Part shown: positions 8,779 to 15,406 of the stretch, piece after piece
Layout: each line of letters begins with the position of its first letter
Position numbering within the stretch: position 1 is the stretch's first letter
Origin: an uncultured Lachnospiraceae bacterium
GTDB lineage: Bacteria; Bacillota; Clostridia; Lachnospirales; Lachnospiraceae
DNA length: 46,337 bases
Reading direction: 5' to 3'
Assembly (NCBI GenBank): GCA_949076555.1
Contig: CARUOB010000017.1
Span: 1 to 46,337 of the forward strand
The notes under the pieces: model-generated
The model's database searches: none
Told to the model about the DNA's origin: nothing
Seen by the model: the letters and a program-made list of their open reading frames with translations, nothing else
Translations under genes and position numbers: made by a program

Positions 8779-9014
8779 CCCTGTCACGGCTCTCCGGTTT
8801 CTCCTCGCTGTTTCCGGCTGTCCGTTCACTGGCTTAATCCTGCCAGCTCTCCGGCTTCTGCACGCTACTTCCGGTCTTCCGTTCACTGACTTAAACCTGT
8901 CCCGGCCTTCTGGTTTCTGCACGCTACTTCCGGTCTTCCGCTCAACGGCTTGAACCGGACCCGGTTTTCATCCCCGGCAGCTTACTCCCGGCCCTCCGCG
9001 CAACGGCATGACGG
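8722..9014. repeat. Five decayed 57-59-bp tandem units across two convergent gene ends
   Basis: Units begin at about 8722, 8781, 8840, 8897 and 8956. Each reads roughly CTGTC.CGGCTCTCCGG, then CTGC..GCT.CTTCCGG, then CCGTTCACTGGCTTAA. Unit 1 is the coding 3' end of ytaF including its TAA. Units 2-4 are non-coding copies, and unit 5 is diverged and overlaps the last codons of the Ca2+-ATPase gene (stop at 8982). Periods are 59, 59, 57 and 59 bases. Similarity falls along the array, suggesting an old slippage duplication. Confidence 0.75.
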
Positions 9015-11702
9015 ACGCCGCACAGAAACCCCGGCCATTCCCACAAGCACCAGCAGCTCATGCACGAAAAGAGGCGTAACGGAGAGTGCAATCAGCCGTC
9101 CCCACTCCTCCACACTCAGCCGCACAGTGCCAAAAAGCGTAACCAGCAGAGGAATCTCCGTCACCGCCGCCTGCAGCGCAATACCCACCGCAAGCGCCAG
9201 CACCATCTGCGGATTACCCCTGTGATCCATCCGGAATACGGAGCGGTTCACATCGCGCATACCGATGGCGTGGAAAAGCTGACTGATACCAAGCACTGTA
9301 AAAGCATGAGTCTGTGCCCTGGCAAGAACGGCCGATATTTTCAGCCCTTCCAATATATTATGTAAACTCACAGGCAGTCCCTCCGTCACAATGCGGTCAT
9401 AGGGAACCTTCAAAAACGCCGCCAGACTGATCCCACCGATTACCAGTCCATAACAGATCACACACATAAGTCCGCCTCTGGCAAACAGCGACTCGTCGCT
9501 TTGTCTCGGCGGTTCACGCATGAGACTTTCCGTGTCGTTGTCGTCCACCCCCAGCGCAAGCGCGGGCAGGGAATCCGTGATCAGATTGATCCAAAGAATA
9601 AATCCGGCGGTCAGGGGCACCGGCAATCCGGCCACAATGGTCACAAGCATGGTGAGAATTTCCCCCAGATTGGAGGAGAGAAGAAACAGCACCGACTTGC
9701 GTATGTTCTCATAAATCCCCCGCCCTTCCCGTATGGCCGTATGAATCGTCGCCACATTGTCGTCCATCAGTACAAAATCCGCCGCTCCTCTGGCCACGTC
9801 GGTTCCTCCCTGCCCCATGGCGATGCCGATATCCGCCGCCTGTAAGGAGGGCGCGTCGTTGACGCCGTCCCCGGTCATGGCTACCGTTTTATGTAAACTT
9901 CTATACCCATCCACGATTCGCACCTTATGTTCCGGCGTCACCCGCGCAAAGACCTTAAGCTGCGGCAATCTCTGCAAAAAAGTCTGATCTTTCAAATGAT
10001 CCAGCTCCCGGCCCGTGATGCACTCCTCCGCCCGGCTTGCAATGCCAAGCTGCCTGGCAATGGAAAACGCCGTGTCCGGGTGGTCTCCCGTGATCATCAC
10101 CGTGGAAACCCCCGCCTGCGAAAAACCCTGTACCGCCGCAAGGGCCTCCGGCCTGACCGGGTCCTGCATACTGACAAAGCCCAGAAACACCATGCCCCGC
10201 TCCTTCATACCCCCTTCCGGCTCCATGGCCAGCGCAAGCACACGCCTTCCCTCTCCCATCAGCCGCTTCTGTATGCCAAGCAGACGCTCCCGCTCCGTCA
10301 CGGTAAGCTCCGTCATACGGCCGTCTTTAAAACAGCTTCCACAGTTTTCCAGAATCCGCTCCGCCGCGCCCTTTGTATAAGCTGTCTGGCCGCTTCCCAT
10401 ACGGTGCAGCGTGGTCATCATTTTACGCTCCGAGTCGAAGCCGATCTCGTTTATCCGCGGAAAACGTTCCCTGAGCCGCGTCACTTTGACACCACAGTCT
10501 TGCGCCATGTGAAGAAGCGCCAGCTCCGTCGGATCTCCCATGCCCTCTTCCTCTGTCTGCGCATCGTTACATAGCACACAGCCCAAAAGAAAATGCGCCG
10601 CGCAGGAAGGTTTTGTACCGTCTGTATCCGCCTCCCCAAAAATTGTCTCCAATCCGCTCTTCTCCGTAAGTTTTCCGTCCAGATAACATTCCATAACCGT
10701 CATCCTGTTCTGCGTCAGCGTCCCTGTCTTGTCCGAGCAGACCACCTCCACCGCCCCCAGCGTCTCCACCGCCGAAAGCCTGCGGACAATCGTCTTTGCC
10801 TTCACCATCCGGGACACGCTCAGCGCCAGCACGATTGTCACAATGGCGGGCAGCCCTTCCGGTACCGCAGCCACCGCCAGAGAGACGGAAGTCAGAAGCA
10901 TGTCTCCCACATCCCGCTTTTGCAGCAAAGCCACAATAAAGAGCAGTACACATATCCCTACCGCAAGAGCGCTCAACACCTTTCCCAGCTCTCCCAGCCT
11001 TACTTGCAGCGGTGTCAGTTTTTCCTTATGCCCGTGCAGCATGTCCGCTATATGGCCGACCCTCGTATCCATACCGGTAGCTGTCACTACGCCTAAGCCC
11101 CGCCCCTTCGTCACATAGGTAGACATGTAAACCATATTTCTGCTGCTGGTATCCGCCGTGCCCTCCTCCACAAAATCCGCTTCTTTTTCTACCGGCACAG
11201 ACTCTCCCGTGAGGGTAGACTCTTCCGCAAAAAGCCCAATACTTTCTATTAGCCGCAAATCGGCAGGCACCCTATTTCCCGACTCCAAAACGACAATATC
11301 TCCGGGCACCAGCTCTTGTGCCGGAATATTGTGATGCGCGCCGTCACGCACAACCGTCGTTCTCGGTTCAGAAATCTGCTTCAAAGCCTCCACTGCTCTT
11401 CCCGCTTTTCCTTCCTGAATAATCCCGACAGCCGCGTTCAGCGCAACCACCGCCACAATAATAACGGCGTCTCCAAACTCATGTAACATCATGGATATCG
11501 CCATGGCCACCATCAAAATCAGTATCAGCGGATCATTCAACTGCGCCGCAATCCTTTCGGCAAGACTCTTTTTTTCCTGATCCTTTAACCGATTCGCTCC
11601 GTATTTCGCCCTCCGCTCCGCAATTTTTGCCGCGCCCAGCCCCCTCTCCGCGTCTGTCTGCAATCCCCGGATTGTCTCTGATACGCTTCTGTTCCCATAC
11701 AT
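8982..11702 (-). CDS. Calcium-transporting P-type ATPase (SERCA/PMR1-like)
   Basis: A 906-residue P2A-type ATPase that would pump Ca2+ out of the cytoplasm. Order of features: cation N-terminal region, membrane pair at residues 50-95, actuator motif TGES (165-168), M4 with VPEGLP (280-285), phosphorylation motif CSDKTGTLT (Asp324), hinge TGDGVNDAPSL, and C-terminal membrane segments including NLITDSLPALALG. The PEGLP and NLITD segments match Ca2+ sites I/II of SERCA. GGAGG lies 8 bases before the ATG. Its C-terminal tail (VRRPSCRCAEGRE) lies in a repeat array, so the last residues may be acquired rather than conserved. The 380 bases upstream hold the 114-bp repeats. Confidence 0.92.
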   Translation of the reverse strand: MYGNRSVSETIRGLQTDAERGLGAAKIAERRAKYGANRLKDQEKKSLAERIAAQLNDPLILILMVAMAISMMLHEFGDAVIIVAVVALNAAVGIIQEGKAGRAVEALKQISEPRTTVVRDGAHHNIPAQELVPGDIVVLESGNRVPADLRLIESIGLFAEESTLTGESVPVEKEADFVEEGTADTSSRNMVYMSTYVTKGRGLGVVTATGMDTRVGHIADMLHGHKEKLTPLQVRLGELGKVLSALAVGICVLLFIVALLQKRDVGDMLLTSVSLAVAAVPEGLPAIVTIVLALSVSRMVKAKTIVRRLSAVETLGAVEVVCSDKTGTLTQNRMTVMECYLDGKLTEKSGLETIFGEADTDGTKPSCAAHFLLGCVLCNDAQTEEEGMGDPTELALLHMAQDCGVKVTRLRERFPRINEIGFDSERKMMTTLHRMGSGQTAYTKGAAERILENCGSCFKDGRMTELTVTERERLLGIQKRLMGEGRRVLALAMEPEGGMKERGMVFLGFVSMQDPVRPEALAAVQGFSQAGVSTVMITGDHPDTAFSIARQLGIASRAEECITGRELDHLKDQTFLQRLPQLKVFARVTPEHKVRIVDGYRSLHKTVAMTGDGVNDAPSLQAADIGIAMGQGGTDVARGAADFVLMDDNVATIHTAIREGRGIYENIRKSVLFLLSSNLGEILTMLVTIVAGLPVPLTAGFILWINLITDSLPALALGVDDNDTESLMREPPRQSDESLFARGGLMCVICYGLVIGGISLAAFLKVPYDRIVTEGLPVSLHNILEGLKISAVLARAQTHAFTVLGISQLFHAIGMRDVNRSVFRMDHRGNPQMVLALAVGIALQAAVTEIPLLVTLFGTVRLSVEEWGRLIALSVTPLFVHELLVLVGMAGVSVRRPSCRCAEGRE

Positions 11703-11801
11703 ACGCCTGTCCTCCCGCCATTTCCTAAAACCTGTCCGTTACCCGCCCCATCACCCCAAAGGCTTGTCACTTCTTTTTTAAGATATGCGCGATTAAGCAG
11801 A

Positions 11802-12068
11802 GTTAGAAGTAAATAGAAGCAAAATGGATGCTTGCATACGGTTTTGCTTTTATTTACTTCTAACGAGCAACGCGAACGAGAAATGCGCAGCATTTCGAGT
11901 CTGCTTTTGAGCGGTGCTAGAAGTAAATCGATGCAAAACGGATGCTTGCATACGGTTTTGCTTCTATTTGCTTATAACGAGCAACGCGAACGAGGAATGC
12001 GCAGCATTTCGAGTCTGCTTTTAAGCGGTGCTAGAAGTAAATCGATGCAAAACGGATGCTTGCATACG
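11802..12068. repeat. 114-bp tandem repeat with nested hairpins, about 2.3 copies
   Basis: Copies start at 11802, 11916 and 12030 (partial), exactly 114 bases apart. Each contains a large hairpin whose arms start GTTAGAAGTAAAT and end ATTTACTTCTAAC (first copy 11802-11863, 22 of 23 arm positions pairing). Each full copy also contains a second hairpin GAAATGC-GCA-GCATTTC. Between them lies GCATACGGTTTTGC. No credible gene is present. The array fills the 11703-12085 gap between the GreA-type gene and the ATPase gene, both on the minus strand, so it would be in any read-through transcript. Confidence 0.8.
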
Positions 12069-12097
12069 AAAAGGAGCCCCTGTATTTAGAAGCTCCT
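12068..12097 (-). terminator. Intrinsic terminator after greA-like gene
   Basis: On the minus strand AGGAGC, a 14-base loop, GCTCCT is followed by TTTT. The stem overlaps the stop codon of the GreA-type gene (12086-12088) and abuts the 114-bp repeat array. Confidence 0.6.
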
Positions 12098-12589
12098 CAA
12101 CTTATCAGTTCCGTCATCAATTGTATTTTCGATGGATTTCACCACCACATAATAGCCCCCGCCTCCGGCCAGCTCCACATAGACGCGATCGCCCGCCTTA
12201 TGGCCGAGCAGAGCCTTGCCGAGCGGTGATTCCGTGCTGATCAATCCCTCCAAGGAATTGCCCCGCACCGTCGTCACCAGCTTGTATTTCTCCGTGAGAT
12301 TATCCTCCTCGAAAAAAACCTCCACCGTATTGTTCATACCGACTTCATCCTCTGCGGACTCGTCAGATACGATCACGGCCGTCTTTATCATCCGTTCCAG
12401 ATAGCGGATACGGCTTTCATTTTGATTTTTCACTTTCTTCGCCGCATGATACTCGAAGTTCTCGCTCAGATCTCCGTGCGCCCTTGCTGTCTTCACATCC
12501 TCCAAGGCCGCCGGACGCACCACCAGCTTGCGGTACTCGATCTCTTCCTTCATCTTGCGGATATCCTGTTTTGTCAGTTCGTTATGCAT
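12086..12589 (-). CDS. greA: GreA/GreB-family transcription elongation factor
   Basis: A 167-residue two-domain protein. The N-terminal coiled coil (residues 1-75) carries the acidic tip ARAHGDLSENFEYHAAK, with the Asp and Glu that Gre factors insert into the RNA polymerase secondary channel to stimulate cleavage of backtracked RNA. The C-terminal FKBP-like domain contains STESPLGKALLGHKAGDRV, a family signature. The length is slightly above typical GreA (about 158). Genomes of this group often have more than one Gre protein, so this may not be the main copy. It follows the small gene at 12600 by 10 bases and is presumably cotranscribed from the promoter at 12881-12908. Confidence 0.88.
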   Translation of the reverse strand: MHNELTKQDIRKMKEEIEYRKLVVRPAALEDVKTARAHGDLSENFEYHAAKKVKNQNESRIRYLERMIKTAVIVSDESAEDEVGMNNTVEVFFEEDNLTEKYKLVTTVRGNSLEGLISTESPLGKALLGHKAGDRVYVELAGGGGYYVVVKSIENTIDDGTDKLRSF

Positions 12590-12599
12590 CTTCTTATTC

Positions 12600-12836
12600 T
12601 TATTTGGAATTTACCATATACGCAAGCAAACGGTTCACATCCTCAGGATCATGCGCAACAAGCTCCATCTCCGGAATCGCGTTGTCAGCAAACAGCTTTG
12701 TAAGCGCAACATACTTCGTCAGCTGGGACTTTAAGTTCAGTCTGTCGCCTTCCTTCGTCACTAACTCTACCGTACCTTTGCACTCATTAATCACTTCAAA
12801 AAACTTTTCAGGATTGTCGATGTTCATTACTTTCAT
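12600..12836 (-). CDS. Small conserved protein of unknown function
   Basis: A 78-residue soluble protein starting MKVMNIDNPEKFF. The ATG at 12836 has GGGAGG 8 bases upstream; the longer frame to 12908 would extend through the promoter and is rejected. The sequence has a compact alpha/beta pattern (FFEVINECKGTVELVTKEGDRLNL, then a helical tail ending LLAYMVNSK) and no motif I can name. It is first in a two-gene unit with the GreA-type factor, with its own consensus promoter, divergent from tRNA-Gly. I do not assign a function. Confidence 0.7.
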   Translation of the reverse strand: MKVMNIDNPEKFFEVINECKGTVELVTKEGDRLNLKSQLTKYVALTKLFADNAIPEMELVAHDPEDVNRLLAYMVNSK

Positions 12837-12880
12837 TTTCTTTTCCTCCCTTTTCTCTTCTACTCTTCGTTTACACCACC

Positions 12881-12908
12881 ATAATACACCATTTTTCTCA
12901 TTTGTCAA
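12881..12908 (-). promoter_or_regulatory. Promoter for the small gene-greA unit
   Basis: On the minus strand TTGACA (12908-12903), a 16-base spacer and TATTAT (12886-12881) form a near-consensus vegetative promoter about 45 bases before the ATG at 12836. Confidence 0.65.
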
Positions 12909-12947
12909 ATCATTTAAAAAATAAGATAAATTTTTTTAATTTTCTTG

Positions 12948-12976
12948 TTGACAAACCCAAAGTCCTATAGTATAGT
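12948..12976 (+). promoter_or_regulatory. Promoter of tRNA-Gly
   Basis: TTGACA at 12948-12953, a 17-base spacer and TATAGT at 12971-12976. The tRNA begins 33 bases after the -10 box. It is back to back with the promoter at 12881-12908. Confidence 0.8.
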
Positions 12977-13009
12977 AATAAATGTCCGAGCGATACAGCA
13001 GGACAACAA

Positions 13010-13082
13010 GCGCGAGTGGCTCAGTTGGTGGAGCGCGACCTTGCCAAGGTCGAGGCCGCGGGTTCGAGTCCCGTCTCGCGCT
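13010..13082 (+). tRNA. tRNA-Gly(GCC)
   Basis: A 73-base cloverleaf: acceptor stem GCGCGAG pairs with CTCGCGC, the anticodon stem-loop is CGACC-TTGCCAA-GGTCG with anticodon GCC at 13043-13045, and the T-loop GGTTCGAGTCC is canonical. The discriminator base is T and no CCA is encoded. It has its own consensus promoter and terminator. A tyrosine recombinase gene ends about 50 bases downstream, a common arrangement when an element has integrated at a tRNA 3' end, but I found no second copy of the tRNA end. Confidence 0.97.
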
Positions 13083-13094
13083 CTGACCTAAACG

Positions 13095-13122
13095 ATACCC
13101 AGATTTGTTCTGGGTATTTTTT
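13095..13122 (+). terminator. Intrinsic terminator of tRNA-Gly
   Basis: ATACCCAG (13095-13102), a 7-base loop and CTGGGTAT (13110-13117) are followed by a T-run. The integrase stop codon lies only 9 bases beyond, on the other strand. Confidence 0.85.
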
Positions 13123-13130
13123 GTTTACAG

Positions 13131-14225
13131 TTACATATCACTTGTTATCTGGTTTTTCAGTCTGAAACTGAGTCCTTTATGCATATATCCTAACAGTTTG
13201 TTATAGTTATCCCTGTAGCTTAAGATATAGTTCCGCTCTGTTGTCACCATGTCGGAATGCCCCATCAGGTCGCTTATATACCTTGTTGGCATCCCGGACT
13301 CATGCAGCATGGTCGCAAATGTCTTCCTTATCATATGGGTGTTGAAATATTTCACGTCGCAGTACCGGCAGAGTTTCCTGAGCGTCCTGTCCAGTGACCT
13401 TACTAAAACCGTGTCCCTTCCGTCATAGGCAAGGTACTGGCTCTCATATCCGCACCTGGCATGATGCGCTTTGAGTCTCTCCAGTATGTAGACCGCTTCC
13501 GGAAGCAGCGGGACGTCCCTGACGGAATAAATGGTCTTGACGTCCTCCACCACCTGATACACCATGGCGCCGCATCGTTCTCCGCTGCCGTCCCTTCTGT
13601 ATGCTTTCGTCTCTGTCTTGCTGATCCGCACCACTCTCCCATCCAGATCCACGTCCTGCCACGTCAGGGATGCCAGTTCTCCCACACGCAGCCCCAGATA
13701 AAAATTCATAACAAGGCACAGGCAGGCTGACCGTTTTACCGGATAAATGTCCTGATCCACCACCAGATGCAGAAATTTCTCTATGTCCGCCTTGGGCACG
13801 GCAAAATCCTTATGGGGATCTTTCACCAGTTTTCCCTCCGGAACATATCTTCTGATCATTTCCCAATCAAACAGGCGCACACCGCCAAGCTCCAGAAACC
13901 TGGCATATACCAGCACGTTATTCACGATCTGGTATATTCTCGCAAACTCCTTCGCCGTGATATTTCCCCATCCGACAATCACTCCTGTCAGGAAGCGGAT
14001 CACCGCCGCTTCGTCCAGCGTGGATACATTCTGTTTCACGAACGAACTTCCCGCATAGTAACGGTTGTACGTCACCTCGATCCGGTCACAGCTCTGCGCC
14101 TTGATCACGTTTATTTTCATCAGAAACCACTGTTTATAGATTTCCTCAAAGGTCTTCTCCTCGACCTGCGGCATGTTCACGACGCCATTGCAGATCCCCA
14201 GATTGATCCATTCATCCAGATTCAT
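13131..14225 (-). CDS. Tyrosine recombinase / integrase
   Basis: A 364-residue phage-type integrase that would catalyse site-specific recombination through a 3'-phosphotyrosine. The N-terminal core-binding part (residues 25-120) is followed by the catalytic domain with Arg180 in NFYLGLRVGELASLTW, His297 and Arg300 in THMIRKTFATMLHESG, His323 in LMGHSDM and nucleophile Tyr333 in TTERNYIL. All key residues are present, so it may be active. Its 3' end faces the tRNA-Gly 3' end. The ribosome binding site is modest (AAAGGG). It sits 19 bases after the small gene at 14245-14448 and is probably cotranscribed with it. Confidence 0.92.
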   Translation of the reverse strand: MNLDEWINLGICNGVVNMPQVEEKTFEEIYKQWFLMKINVIKAQSCDRIEVTYNRYYAGSSFVKQNVSTLDEAAVIRFLTGVIVGWGNITAKEFARIYQIVNNVLVYARFLELGGVRLFDWEMIRRYVPEGKLVKDPHKDFAVPKADIEKFLHLVVDQDIYPVKRSACLCLVMNFYLGLRVGELASLTWQDVDLDGRVVRISKTETKAYRRDGSGERCGAMVYQVVEDVKTIYSVRDVPLLPEAVYILERLKAHHARCGYESQYLAYDGRDTVLVRSLDRTLRKLCRYCDVKYFNTHMIRKTFATMLHESGMPTRYISDLMGHSDMVTTERNYILSYRDNYNKLLGYMHKGLSFRLKNQITSDM

Positions 14226-14244
14226 ACAGCACCGCCCTTTTTCA

Positions 14245-14448
14245 TTATTTCAAACCCTGCGCCTTTATTTTTCTGATATGTTTAGCGAATCGGTCGACCC
14301 AAAAATCAATCAGCTTTTCACCCCGCATGAGCGTCCAAAAAAGCACCTTCCCGGCAAAAACACCAGCTATATGGATTCCCAGAATGTAAGATGTTATCTC
14401 AGTCAGATCAGCCTGCGTCAATCCCGTAAGTTCACAAAGGTTTATCAT
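14245..14448 (-). CDS. Small single-helix membrane peptide, unknown function
   Basis: A 67-residue ORF starting MINLCELTGLTQADL with GGGAG 9 bases before the ATG. The middle (about residues 20-42) is hydrophobic and could be one membrane helix, followed by a basic tail ending AKHIRKIKAQGLK. It lies directly upstream of the integrase, with its promoter presumably in the 14449-14662 interval shared with the regulator. The opening LCELTGLTQADLTEI vaguely recalls a helix-turn-helix start but is too short to be one. I do not assign a function. Confidence 0.55.
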   Translation of the reverse strand: MINLCELTGLTQADLTEITSYILGIHIAGVFAGKVLFWTLMRGEKLIDFWVDRFAKHIRKIKAQGLK

Positions 14449-14584
14449 GCTTTCACGCTCCCTTGCCTTTTTCCATTCCTTCTGCTATTATGACTATGTA
14501 TCTCCATGACCCGCAGGGCATACGGTAGGGGTATTGTGCGCCTTTCGGTGGAGGCGGAACAGCATTGTGTCAAAGTGACATTTC

Positions 14585-14630
14585 AGTGACGTCACCTATC
14601 AAAGAAAAACATATCATAGGTGACGTCACT
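14585..14630. promoter_or_regulatory. Long palindromic operator between divergent element genes
   Basis: Perfect 15-base arms, AGTGACGTCACCTAT at 14585-14599 and ATAGGTGACGTCACT at 14616-14630, are separated by 16 AT-rich bases. Each arm itself contains the palindrome TGACGTCA. The right arm ends 32 bases before the start of the ribbon-helix-helix gene, overlapping where its promoter should be, and the site is upstream of the integrase unit. The likeliest ligand is the protein at 14663-14857 (inference). Confidence 0.7.
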
Positions 14631-14662
14631 CTGTCAATAACATATATAAGAGGGATGTAGTT

Positions 14663-14857
14663 ATGCCTAGCGATCTGCCGAGACTAACTGTCAGAATGGA
14701 AAAAGAGTTGATAAACAAAGTAAATATCCTAGCTAAAAAGGAAGCGCGTAGTACCAACCAACAAATTATCTATATTCTAAAAAAATACCTCGAGCAATAC
14801 GAGCAGGAAAACGGGCACATCAGTAGTCCGGGGGTGTCAGTTACCAAGACTGGCTAG
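14663..14857 (+). CDS. Arc-like ribbon-helix-helix DNA-binding protein
   Basis: A 64-residue protein with an N-terminal beta strand LPRLTVRMEKELINKV and two helices (VNILAKKEARSTNQQI, IYILKKYLEQYEQ), the Arc/MetJ ribbon-helix-helix pattern in which the strand of a dimer reads the major groove. GAGGG lies 8 bases before the ATG. It is divergent from the integrase unit and immediately downstream of the palindrome at 14585-14630, which fits an autoregulating repressor that also controls the integrase. Coding here is more AT-rich than in the flanking chromosome. Confidence 0.82.
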   Translation: MPSDLPRLTVRMEKELINKVNILAKKEARSTNQQIIYILKKYLEQYEQENGHISSPGVSVTKTG

Positions 14858-14897
14858 GTCTGTATCGTTAATATACTGTTTTCTTTGTCTGCGTATC

Positions 14898-14926
14898 TTG
14901 CAAACTGTTTCTGCATATGCTATAAT
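14898..14926 (+). promoter_or_regulatory. Promoter of the putative antitoxin RNA
   Basis: TTGCAA at 14898-14903, an exact 17-base spacer and a perfect TATAAT at 14921-14926. Transcription would start near 14933, at the first bases of the duplicated complementary block. No ORF with a ribosome binding site follows it. Confidence 0.7.
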
Positions 14927-14932
14927 GCCAGT

Positions 14933-15014
14933 AGGCAAAATAGATATGAGTGAATCTTGCATTTAACTCACCAAAACGAAACCCTCGGAGTGGCAGCTCT
15001 GAGGGTTTCTTGTT
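14933..15014 (+). ncRNA. Putative Fst/par-type antitoxin RNA (RNA II-like)
   Basis: A roughly 80-base RNA is predicted from the promoter at 14898-14926 to the bidirectional hairpin at 14979-15008. Its 5' part (14927-14972) is a diverged direct copy of 15105-15149 (about 36 of 45 positions by eye), so the RNA is antisense to the toxin mRNA over the ribosome binding site and start codon. Fully paired blocks include CAAAATAGATAT, CTTGCATT and CTCACC. It also pairs with the toxin mRNA perfectly through the terminator. That is the pairing scheme known for RNA II of the pAD1 par locus. The ends are predictions. Confidence 0.6.
14979..15008. terminator. Bidirectional terminator shared by toxin mRNA and antitoxin RNA
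   Basis: AAACCCTC (14979-14986) pairs with GAGGGTTT (15001-15008) around a 14-base loop. T-rich tails follow on both strands (TTTCTTGTTCCTTT on plus, TTTCGTTTTGG on minus). It lies between the two convergent transcription units. Confidence 0.7.
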
Positions 15015-15038
15015 CCTTTACGGGGAACCAGTCCGAGG

Positions 15039-15140
15039 TTAGTTGTCATCATTGCCGCCATTGTCTAACCATTTGATGATGTAATGGCAGATCACACCAC
15101 CCATGACAGTAGCCAAAATAGATATAAGCACTTCTTGCAT
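15039..15140 (-). CDS. Fst-like type I toxin peptide
   Basis: A 33-residue peptide beginning MQEVLISILATV: a short N-terminus, one hydrophobic helix, then HYIIKWLDN and a polar acidic tail. Length, the single membrane helix and the K/R-W-L-D motif at its end match the Fst/Ldr toxin superfamily (Fst of pAD1 is also 33 residues); such peptides damage the membrane when overproduced. GGGGGTGAG precedes the ATG. Transcription should start near 15180 from the promoter at 15187-15215 and end at 14979-15008, giving an mRNA of about 200 bases, like RNA I of par. A longer in-frame ORF to 15296 is rejected because it crosses the promoter. Confidence 0.62.
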   Translation of the reverse strand: MQEVLISILATVMGGVICHYIIKWLDNGGNDDN

Positions 15141-15186
15141 TATCTCACCCCCTTTCCGTTGCCGGATTGGGTATGACAACAAGACA

Positions 15187-15215
15187 AGCATATCACAGCT
15201 TGTCGAAATTCGCAA
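15187..15215 (-). promoter_or_regulatory. Promoter of the Fst-like toxin mRNA
   Basis: On the minus strand TTGCGA (15215-15210), an exact 17-base spacer and TATGCT (15192-15187). The predicted leader before the ATG at 15140 is about 40 bases. Confidence 0.6.
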
Positions 15216-15333
15216 AACCTGTTTCCCATGCGGCCGCACCGACAAACTTTTCCCAGATCGAATGCGCGGAGCCGCATGACCTGTTAGAGTCATCATTGAC
15301 GATCACCCTGACGTGATTGTTAAGTATTTCCAT
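15193..15333 (-). CDS. Small ORF, hypothetical
   Basis: A 46-residue ORF beginning MEILNNHVRVIVNDDSN with GGTGAG about 6 bases before the ATG. It shows no membrane helix and no family I recognise. Its last codons overlap the promoter of the toxin mRNA. The frame is open further upstream to 15432, into the 3' end of the DUF4340-like gene, so it may instead be the tail of a broken gene at the element edge. Support is weak. Confidence 0.3.
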   Translation of the reverse strand: MEILNNHVRVIVNDDSNRSCGSAHSIWEKFVGAAAWETGFANFDKL

Positions 15334-15406
15334 GATGATCTCACCAAGCTGTTTCCGCCGGATCAGATAATCTGCGGCTGTGTTCGCCCGGTCGTATATG
15401 AAATCT

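Larger units (their letters stand above)
13083..15406. mobile_element. Putative mini integrated element at tRNA-Gly
   Basis: This region between the tRNA and the exporter operon carries an integrase, a one-helix membrane peptide, a divergent ribbon-helix-helix regulator with a palindromic operator, and an Fst-like toxin-antitoxin locus. No replication, transfer, capsid or terminase gene is present. The left edge is set by the tRNA. The right edge is assigned only because the exporter operon stop lies at 15407; I could not find a repeat of the tRNA 3' end there, so the extent is inference and the element may be a remnant. Confidence 0.5.

Noticed and set aside
11802..12068. CRISPR array
   Set aside because: The 114-bp units are contiguous and themselves repeated; there are no unique spacers and no cas genes nearby.
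14480..14545. Plus-strand ORF around 14173-14493 as a regulator
   Set aside because: It overlaps the integrase and the small membrane gene antisense, has no ribosome site and no domain.
13061..15406. Search for a second copy of the tRNA-Gly 3' end (attR) right of the integrase
   Set aside because: No stretch resembling GGTTCGAGTCCCGTCTCGCG was found between 13083 and about 15500; the element border is therefore left as inference.
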